Shown piece after piece: positions 15,633 through 21,279 of a stretch of 21,279 bases of DNA (positions within the stretch are counted from its first letter, which is position 1; every line of letters starts with the position of its first letter). Under the pieces are notes generated by a model. The model saw only the letters and a program-made list of their open reading frames with translations, did not search any database and was not told the DNA's origin. The translations under genes and the position numbers were made by a program. Source of the stretch: Holophagales bacterium (GTDB lineage Bacteria > Acidobacteriota > Holophagae > Holophagales > Holophagaceae); the NCBI GenBank assembly GCA_031281385.1, contig JAITFL010000130.1, positions 1 to 21,279 of the forward strand, given 5' to 3'.

Positions 15633-17240
15633 TCATTTCGGATATGCTTTTTCCAGCGCGGCCTTTACCAGCCCCACAAACAGGGGGGCGGGCTTGTTCG
15701 GCCTGCTCTTGAACTCGGGGTGGAACTGCACGCCTACGAAGAATGGGTGGCTGGGCAGCTCTACGGCCTCCACCAGGGAGCCGTCGGGGGACAGCCCCGA
15801 AATCACCATGCCTTTGTTGGTCAATATCTCTCTATAGTCGTTGTTCACTTCAAACCTGTGCCTGTGCCTCTCGCTTATTTCGGGCGCACCGTACAGTTTT
15901 TCTAAAAGCGAGCCTGGCGCCGTCTTGCATGGGTACGCGCCCAGCCGCATGGTGCCGCCTGTGCCTTCCCTGCCCACTTGGTCGGGCATGATGTGGATCA
16001 CTGGATGGGGCGACGCTTCATTAAACTCGGCGGAGTGCGCTCCTTCCAAACCGCACACATCGCGCGAAAACTCTATGACGGCTATCTGCATGCCCAAGCA
16101 GATGCCCAAAAAAGGCACATTGTTTTCCCTAGCGTAGCGGCAGGCGGCGATTTTGCCCTCTATGCCCCTGTCCCCAAAGCCGCCAGGCACAATCATGCCA
16201 TTTATCCCATTAAAAAGCCCAGGCGCACTTTCAATATTCACGTCCTCGCAGTCTATCCAATGGATGTCCACGTTTGCGCCCGTCTCTATTCCTGCGTGGT
16301 TTAGGCTTTCGATGATCGAAAGATAGGCGTCGTGCAGTTGTATGTATTTGCCCACAATTGCGATGCTGGCCTCTTTTTGCCTTTTTGAAATATTGGCCGC
16401 CATTGCCCCCCACTCGCCCAAATCAGGCGGCGGGGCATTGATGCCCAATTCGCGGCATGCCACTTCGTCAAGGCCATTTTTGTGCAGCATAAGAGGAACT
16501 TCGTATAGCGATGGCATCGTTGTGTTTTCGATGACGCAGTCTAGCTTGACGTTGCAGAATTGCGATATTTTTTCCTTGGTGCCCATGCTCAGGGGTACAT
16601 CTGCTCTCGCTATGATTATGTCAGGCGAAATGCCCATTGACAGCAGTTCTTTTACCGAGTGCTGTGTTGGCTTTGTTTTTTGCTCGCCCGAACTTTTAAG
16701 GTTGGGGACCAGCGTCAAATGGATGAACAGGCAGTTTTCGCGCCCCTTTTCTAGGGGAACCTGCCTTATGGCTTCGAGGAAGGGCTGGCCCTCGATGTCG
16801 CCAACCGTGCCACCTACTTCGGTGATCATCACGTCCGCGCCGCTCTTGCTGGCCCCGCCGTATATGAACTGCTTTATCGTTTCGGTGATGTGGGGGATAA
16901 CTTGCACAGTCCCGCCCAGATAGCCGCCCTTGCGTTCATTTTCCAGCACCCTCCAGTAAACCTTGCCGGCGGTTATGTTGCTTAGCACCGTCAGGCTCTC
17001 GTCAATAAAGCGCTCGTAGTGTCCCAAGTCTAGGTCTGTCTCTGCCCCATCGTCGGTGACAAACACTTCGCCGTGCTGCAACGGGTTCATCGTGCCTGGG
17101 TCAATGTTCATGTATGGGTCGAGTTTTTGCGCCGCTACCTTTAGGCCCCTTTGCTTCAGCAGCCTTCCCAGCGAAGCGGCGGTGATTCCCTTGCCCAAGC
17201 CAGAAACAACGCCGCCTGTCACAAAAATGAATTTGGCCAT
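15633..17240 (-). CDS. pyrG: CTP synthase
   Basis: The 535-residue product converts UTP to CTP with glutamine and ATP. The N-terminal synthase domain shows KFIFVTGGVVSGLGKGITAA and KLDPYMNIDPGTMNP, then GGTVGDIEGQPFLEA. The C-terminal glutamine amidotransferase domain has the nucleophile Cys381 in FLGICLGMQ, the GGFGDRG loop before it and the FHPEFKSRP histidine-glutamate motif near the end. Length agrees with the family (about 545). The start at 17240 (MAKFIFVTGG) matches the family; an ATG at 17255 overlaps the guaA end. Only 5 bases separate it from the guaA stop, and GGGAG within the guaA tail serves as ribosome binding site, so the two genes are co-transcribed. Confidence 0.97.
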   Translation of the reverse strand: MAKFIFVTGGVVSGLGKGITAASLGRLLKQRGLKVAAQKLDPYMNIDPGTMNPLQHGEVFVTDDGAETDLDLGHYERFIDESLTVLSNITAGKVYWRVLENERKGGYLGGTVQVIPHITETIKQFIYGGASKSGADVMITEVGGTVGDIEGQPFLEAIRQVPLEKGRENCLFIHLTLVPNLKSSGEQKTKPTQHSVKELLSMGISPDIIIARADVPLSMGTKEKISQFCNVKLDCVIENTTMPSLYEVPLMLHKNGLDEVACRELGINAPPPDLGEWGAMAANISKRQKEASIAIVGKYIQLHDAYLSIIESLNHAGIETGANVDIHWIDCEDVNIESAPGLFNGINGMIVPGGFGDRGIEGKIAACRYARENNVPFLGICLGMQIAVIEFSRDVCGLEGAHSAEFNEASPHPVIHIMPDQVGREGTGGTMRLGAYPCKTAPGSLLEKLYGAPEISERHRHRFEVNNDYREILTNKGMVISGLSPDGSLVEAVELPSHPFFVGVQFHPEFKSRPNKPAPLFVGLVKAALEKAYPK

Positions 17241-17245
17241 TTTGC

Positions 17246-18769
17246 TCACTCCCATTCCACGGTGGCGGGCGGCTTTGAAGTAATGTCATAGACAACGCGG
17301 CTGACGGACTGTATTTCGCTGGTGATCCGCGATGAGATGCGCGCCAATACCTTGTGCGAAAGCGGCGTGTAGTCGGCTGTCATAAAATCCCCGGTTGTAA
17401 CGGCCCTAATGGCTATCACTGGGCTGTACGTCCTTGCATCGCCCTTTACGCCCACAGAATACGTGCCAGTCAAAACAGTAAAATACTGGTCTGGCCTCTG
17501 TTTGGCTCCGTCCAGTTCTTCCCGCAGGATGGCGTCGGCCCTTCGCAAAACGTCCAGCTTTTCTTTGGTGACTTCTCCGATGATGCGCACCGCAAGGCCA
17601 GGGCCCGGGAAAGGCTGGCGGTTGACCAGCGACAACGGCAGCCCCAGCTTTTTGCCAAGTATCCGCACTTCGTCTTTGAAAAGCCCAGAAAGGGGTTCGA
17701 TCACATCCACGAATTTCAAGTTTTCGGGAAAACCACCGACGTTGTGGTGGCTCTTGATGGTGGCTCCGTGCTTGCCGCCCGATTCCACTATGTCGGGGTA
17801 TATCGTGCCTTGGGCGAGAAATGGGATGTGGCCTATCTTTGCGGCCTCTTCCTCGAACACGCGTATAAACTCGGTGCCGATGATCTTCCTCTTAATTTCG
17901 GGGTCTGTCACGCCTTGGAGCGCTTTAAGAAATCGCTTTTCCGCGTCGGCGCGGATAAAGCGGAGTTTCCGTTTTGAAAAGACCCGCTCTATTTCGTCTC
18001 CCTCATTTTGCCTCATCAAGCCGTGGTCAACGAAAATGCAGATCAGCTGCTCAGGGATGGCCCTGCTAAGCAGGCTGGCGCACACGGCCGAGTCCACGCC
18101 GCCCGACAGGCCCAGCAGCACTTTTTCTGTGCCCACCTTTTGGCGAACAAGCAGCGTTTGCCTGTCTATGTAGTCGTCCAGTTTGTAATCGCCGGACGCG
18201 CCGCACACGCCAAACAAAAACCTTTGAATGATTTCGCGCCCGCACTTCGTATGCTTCGTCTCGGGGTGGAACTGCACTCCGTACAGCTTTCTTGCCGCGT
18301 CTTCGCACGAAGCTATGCACATGGATGTAGTTGATGTAGCGCGGAAGCCATTCGGCAGGCGCGTCACCGAATCCCCGTGGCTCATAAGCGCGTCAAAGGG
18401 CGTTGCAGAATCGCCGAACAAACTTGACAATGGTTTTTTGGGCGATACAGTGATGGTGCCAAATTCCCCGGCGGCGCCAGGCCCTACCTCTCCACCAAGC
18501 TGGTGGCAGATCATGTGCATCCCATAGCAGATGCCAAGGATGGGTATGCCCAAGTCGAATAGCTTTGGGTCACACTTTGGGGAATCGGCTTCGTACACGC
18601 TGCTGGGCCCCCCGGTAAAGATGATGCCGATGGGAGCCATACGCGCAACTTCATCGGCCGAAATGTTCCCCGGCCTAATTTCTGAATGTACGTTCATGCC
18701 CCTCACCGAGCGGGCTATCAATTCTTTGTACTGTCCGCCAAAATCCAGCACCAAAACAAGCTCGTTCAT
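17246..18769 (-). CDS. guaA: GMP synthase (glutamine-hydrolysing)
   Basis: The 507-residue product turns XMP into GMP using glutamine and ATP. The class I amidotransferase domain comes first (LVLDFGGQY, Cys81 in GICYGMH, GVQFHPET), then the ATP pyrophosphatase domain with the P-loop LSGGVDSAV, and the dimerisation domain ending in the family-typical KPPATVEWE. Length agrees with other bacterial GuaA. The start at 18769 gives MNELVLVLDFGGQY as in homologues; an in-frame ATG at 18796 is possible but unlikely, and neither has a strong ribosome binding site. It lies 67 bases after purF and 5 bases before pyrG, all in the same direction. Confidence 0.97.
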   Translation of the reverse strand: MNELVLVLDFGGQYKELIARSVRGMNVHSEIRPGNISADEVARMAPIGIIFTGGPSSVYEADSPKCDPKLFDLGIPILGICYGMHMICHQLGGEVGPGAAGEFGTITVSPKKPLSSLFGDSATPFDALMSHGDSVTRLPNGFRATSTTSMCIASCEDAARKLYGVQFHPETKHTKCGREIIQRFLFGVCGASGDYKLDDYIDRQTLLVRQKVGTEKVLLGLSGGVDSAVCASLLSRAIPEQLICIFVDHGLMRQNEGDEIERVFSKRKLRFIRADAEKRFLKALQGVTDPEIKRKIIGTEFIRVFEEEAAKIGHIPFLAQGTIYPDIVESGGKHGATIKSHHNVGGFPENLKFVDVIEPLSGLFKDEVRILGKKLGLPLSLVNRQPFPGPGLAVRIIGEVTKEKLDVLRRADAILREELDGAKQRPDQYFTVLTGTYSVGVKGDARTYSPVIAIRAVTTGDFMTADYTPLSHKVLARISSRITSEIQSVSRVVYDITSKPPATVEWE

Positions 18770-18836
18770 AATCTGCCAGGCCCTTTCAAAACCCATCGTG
18801 CGGGCGATCCGCTGCTTGCGTTGGCTTTATTCGCCA

Positions 18837-20258
18837 CTATCGAACCCATCCGCCCTCTCTTTCAAAAATTTCTTTTTTTGTATTTTCGGATACCCAATTT
18901 CCAGTAAAACAGGCGGTGCAAAATGGCAGCGAGCATTTCCAGCAAGCCCTTTTCAGGCCGTCTATGCTGATGTACGCCAAGCTGTCGGCGCCTATTTCTT
19001 TTCGGATTCCTTCCAAGTCCAGTTTGTTTGCTATCAGCGTCTCTTCGCTGTCAATGTCTATCCCATAGTGGCACGTATGGCGGAACGGCGGCGACGAAAC
19101 CCTCATGTGAATTTCTTTGGCGCCCGCAGTCTTGAGGCTTTTGATGATCCTGGCGCAGGTGGTGCCGCGCACTATCGAATCATCCACCAGCACCACCCTT
19201 TTGCCACGCACGTTGGAAGACAGCGGGTTGAGTTTTTGCCTCACCGCGCCGTCCCGCTGTGTCTGAATCGGATAGATAAAGCTGCGCCCGATGTACCTGT
19301 TTTTTATGAAGCCAGACATCACGGGTATCCCGCTCTGCACGCTGAATCCGCTGGCGGCGACCAAGCCGGAATCGGGAACGCCGCACACAATGTCTGCGTC
19401 TATCGAGTACTCCTCTGCCAAAATGATGCCCATGTTGTGTCTGGCCTCATATATAGAAAGCCCGTCCACAACAGAATCGGGGCGCGCGAAATACACGTAC
19501 TCGAAAATGCACAGCCCTCGGTCGGCCTCTTTGTTGGTGAGGCTCTGCCCCTGGTGAGTGATCTTCCCGTTTTCAAAGACGACTATTTCGCCAGGGAGTA
19601 TGTCCCTCACAAATTCAAACCCGCATACGTCCAGCGCGCAGCTTTCCGACGCTACTGCATAGCCCATTTCATTCTTCCCTATGCAGAGCGGCCTAAAGCC
19701 ATTGGGGTCGCGCACGGCCACCAATTTGTCATCGCTGCTCGCCATGACAAGCGCGAACGCGCCCCGCAATGAATCGGTTGCCTTGATAATGCCGGCCAGC
19801 ACGTCCTTTTCTTTTGTGATGTGGTAGGCTATGAGCGACGAAACAACCTCGCTGTCGCTGGTCGCCGTAAAGAGCAGTCCCTCGCCGACCAGCTTCTTCC
19901 TTGTCTCGATGGCGTTGGTGATGTTGCCGTTGTGCGCGACAGCGATGCGCCCGGTGAGGTATTCTGTGACAAAGGGCCCGACATTTTCTTTTGTGTTGTT
20001 GCCGGTCGTAGAATAGCGCGTGTGCCCAACGGCCAACATGCTTTTGGGAATCTTCTCCAGCTCTTCCGGGGGAAATACCTCGCTGACTAGCCCCACGCCT
20101 TTGCGGCACAGCATTTGGGGGCCGCTTGTCACAGCGATGCCGGCCCCTTCCTGCCCCCGATGCTGCAGGGCGAGCAGGCCATTGTATGTAAAGCCCACCG
20201 CCTCATCGGTGGTCAAACTGACACCGAAAACCCCGCACTCTTCATGCAGCTTATCCAT
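18837..20258 (-). CDS. purF: Amidophosphoribosyltransferase, Fe-S type
   Basis: The 473-residue product catalyses the first committed step of purine synthesis, PRPP plus glutamine to phosphoribosylamine. The Ntn-type glutaminase begins with HEECGVFGV; Cys8 would become the N-terminal nucleophile after a short propeptide is cleaved. HTRYSTTG and AHNGNITN follow, and VVLVDDSIVRGTT is the PRPP-binding loop. The four cysteines that I recall as 4Fe-4S ligands in the Bacillus subtilis enzyme are all present in ASESCALDV, FRHTCHYGID and CWKCSLPF, so this is the Fe-S, oxygen-sensitive type. The start at 20258 gives a 7-residue propeptide; a GTG at 20276 would give 13, and the frame stays open to 20516. 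It is the first gene of the purF-guaA-pyrG run. Confidence 0.96.
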   Translation of the reverse strand: MDKLHEECGVFGVSLTTDEAVGFTYNGLLALQHRGQEGAGIAVTSGPQMLCRKGVGLVSEVFPPEELEKIPKSMLAVGHTRYSTTGNNTKENVGPFVTEYLTGRIAVAHNGNITNAIETRKKLVGEGLLFTATSDSEVVSSLIAYHITKEKDVLAGIIKATDSLRGAFALVMASSDDKLVAVRDPNGFRPLCIGKNEMGYAVASESCALDVCGFEFVRDILPGEIVVFENGKITHQGQSLTNKEADRGLCIFEYVYFARPDSVVDGLSIYEARHNMGIILAEEYSIDADIVCGVPDSGLVAASGFSVQSGIPVMSGFIKNRYIGRSFIYPIQTQRDGAVRQKLNPLSSNVRGKRVVLVDDSIVRGTTCARIIKSLKTAGAKEIHMRVSSPPFRHTCHYGIDIDSEETLIANKLDLEGIRKEIGADSLAYISIDGLKRACWKCSLPFCTACFTGNWVSENTKKEIFEREGGWVR

Positions 20259-20326
20259 CTTGTCAAGCGGCTTCACGAGGCCCCCCCGTCCCGCGGGCGT
20301 CCCTTGGCCGCAGGATTGGGGCCCGC

Positions 20327-20358
20327 CACAAAAACGAACCCCCGCGCTTGGGCGGGGG
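20327..20358 (-). promoter_or_regulatory. Terminator-like hairpin in the purF leader
   Basis: On the minus strand CCCCCGC (20358-20352), loop CCAAGC, GCGGGGG (20345-20339) are followed by TTCGTTTTTG. It resembles an intrinsic terminator about 80 nt before the purF start. The left arm region GGCCCCCC (20361-20354) could instead pair with GGGGGGCC (20286-20279) next to the start codon, giving two exclusive folds. I infer attenuation; no known riboswitch is recognised. Confidence 0.6.
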
Positions 20359-20461
20359 GCCGACTCGGCCATTTTGCCGATAGAATCCATTTTAGATGCC
20401 TTTGCCAACATGGTAACGCATTTTTGGGCATGAACCAGCGATTGTCGCCTTTCCTTTGTCC

Positions 20462-20491
20462 ATTGTATCAATAGTTCCATCAAATTGTAAA
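20462..20491 (-). promoter_or_regulatory. Putative sigma-70 type promoter of purF
   Basis: Minus strand TTTACA (20491-20486), an 18-bp spacer and TACAAT (20467-20462) match the housekeeping consensus at 5 of 6 positions in each box. Transcription would start near 20455, leaving a leader of about 200 nt before ATG 20258. Confidence 0.5.
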
Positions 20492-20492
20492 T

Positions 20493-21066
20493 TGAGCCAT
20501 TTGCAAAACTATCCACCCGCCCATCGAAGCCATCTCCATGTATCAGCCTCTAAATAGGGCAGTTGGCGAAGCGAGTATCCGGGGTCTGGGGAGCGAGCGG
20601 GGCAGCGCGAAAACGACGCTGAACAAACTGAAAACGCCTATGGCAGCATTGGCGACCAATGTGCCGCAAAGACCAACGGAGGATGTCTCGCGTATCCGGA
20701 GCGCAAGCGCAGGATACCGAGAACCTGCGAGCGATGCAACAAGCGAGTTCCCCAGTTAAGCATTAGGGCGGGCTCCATGACCCGGTGCTGAATGAACCAA
20801 GTTATCGGGCCGCTAACCCGAGGACGTAATACCATTTTCCTTTGCTGTTGCAAGAAATAGCAGAGCGATATGTAGCAGACACGCGTATCTGCGAGATCAT
20901 TTATTGCATCAAAAATGAAAAATCGTATAAGATACGTGCCAGGCGAATAATCCCGTTGGGCACCCATTCTACCCAATGGTACTACCGGGCGCATGGTTCA
21001 GCACCCGGCGGGCTCCATGACCCGGTGCTGAATGAACCAAGTTGCCGGGCCATCAACCCGAGCACG
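20493..21066 (+). repeat. Dispersed modular repeat, copy D (mosaic)
   Basis: This 570-base stretch begins with the TTGCAAAACTATCC module, then CCATGTATCAGCC...AGGGCAGTTGGCGAA (20535-20569), a GGGGTCTGGGGAGCGAGCGG segment, an extra segment not seen in the other copies, CTGCGAGCGATGCAA and TTCCCCAGTTAAGCAT. A 37-base sequence (GGCGGGCTCCATGACCCGGT onward) occurs exactly twice, at 20767-20803 and 21007-21043. Between them lies CCATTCTACCCAATGG..., also found in copy C. Bases near 20995-21038 can fold into a bulged hairpin. Plus- and minus-strand frames through it look repeat-borne, and no gene is supported. Confidence 0.72.
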
Positions 21067-21130
21067 AAAGATAGGGCTGCACCAAGAAATCCCGCCGCCA
21101 AAAAATGTTAGACTTTTTCAAGAGGCTAAA

Positions 21131-21279
21131 CTGAAAACACCATTGGTCTATAACGCGAAATCGGGGCCCCGCTGGAGGGATCTCGATGCCATTTTGGCCA
21201 GCATGGGCGCAGAACTGAGGGCGCGGGTGGAGGCAATTGAAATGTCTTTCCCCTTTGATTATTCAGAGTCCATCGAAAA
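21131..21279 (+). CDS. Unidentified reading frame running off the right edge
   Basis: A plus-strand frame stays open to the window end and reads, among other parts, VYNAKSGPRWRDLDAILASM and later FPFDYSESIE, with codon use like the neighbouring genes. I do not recognise the family. The start is unclear: the frame is open back into the repeat, a CTG at 21131 has AAGAGG about 5 bases upstream, and there is no good ATG. An ATG at 21105 opens another frame that stops after nine codons. The gene may have lost its own start to the repeat. Confidence 0.35.
   Translation, partial: MKTPLVYNAKSGPRWRDLDAILASMGAELRARVEAIEMSFPFDYSESIE

Noticed and set aside
18531..19772. Long plus-strand open frame of 413 codons over the end of guaA, the intervening gap and the start of purF
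   Set aside because: It lies antisense to two clear conserved genes, has no ribosome binding site or recognisable domain, and its codons are the shadow of the opposite strand.
20259..20516. 86-residue N-terminal extension of PurF
   Set aside because: The catalytic cysteine must lie near the N-terminus after a short propeptide, and the region contains the promoter-proximal leader and hairpin.
20842..21111. 89-codon plus-strand open frame within repeat copy D
   Set aside because: It crosses the second direct repeat and shared modules, without a ribosome binding site; it could be a decayed element gene, but I cannot support it.

Overview
The window looks like chromosome of a diderm (Gram-negative type) bacterium of roughly balanced, moderately GC-rich composition. 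It carries a tripartite RND efflux operon, which needs an outer membrane, exported proteins with signal peptides, and an MEP-pathway isoprenoid gene. I cannot name the phylum from this alone. The RCC1/Ig-like lipoprotein-type gene and the many short dispersed repeats would suit Fibrobacterota or a related gut lineage, but that is a guess.

Left third, plus strand: the 3' part of a cysteine synthase gene, a cysteine desulfurase, and a large gene fusing IspH to a UbiA-like membrane domain. A dispersed repeat follows, then a Panacea (DUF4065) antitoxin overlapping a Doc/Fic-type toxin gene that is split by a 145-bp insertion built of hairpins. Next is a metal-efflux operon: a small His/Cys-rich exported protein, a CzcC/TolC-type outer membrane factor, a His-rich periplasmic adaptor, and an HME-RND pump whose TM4 motif is of the CusA type.

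Middle, minus strand: a small exported DUF4177-like protein, an RCC1/Ig-like putative lipoprotein, an exported protein of unknown function with a strong terminator hairpin just before its start, and a small antitoxin-like gene preceded by the last 37 codons of a PIN-domain toxin. The rest of that toxin is replaced by an inverted repeat and another copy of the dispersed repeat.

Right third, minus strand: purF, guaA and pyrG in transcription order, three glutamine amidotransferases of nucleotide synthesis. purF has a recognisable promoter and a leader of about 200 nt with a terminator-like hairpin. Beyond it lies a long mosaic repeat and the beginning of an unidentified reading frame at the window edge.

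The observations most worth following are the two toxin-antitoxin loci in which only the toxin is broken, each next to small repeat elements; the modular dispersed repeat family (at least four copies); the IspH-UbiA fusion; the mixed metal-specificity signals of the efflux operon; and the possible attenuator before purF. I did not find a CRISPR array, tRNA, rRNA or complete insertion sequence.
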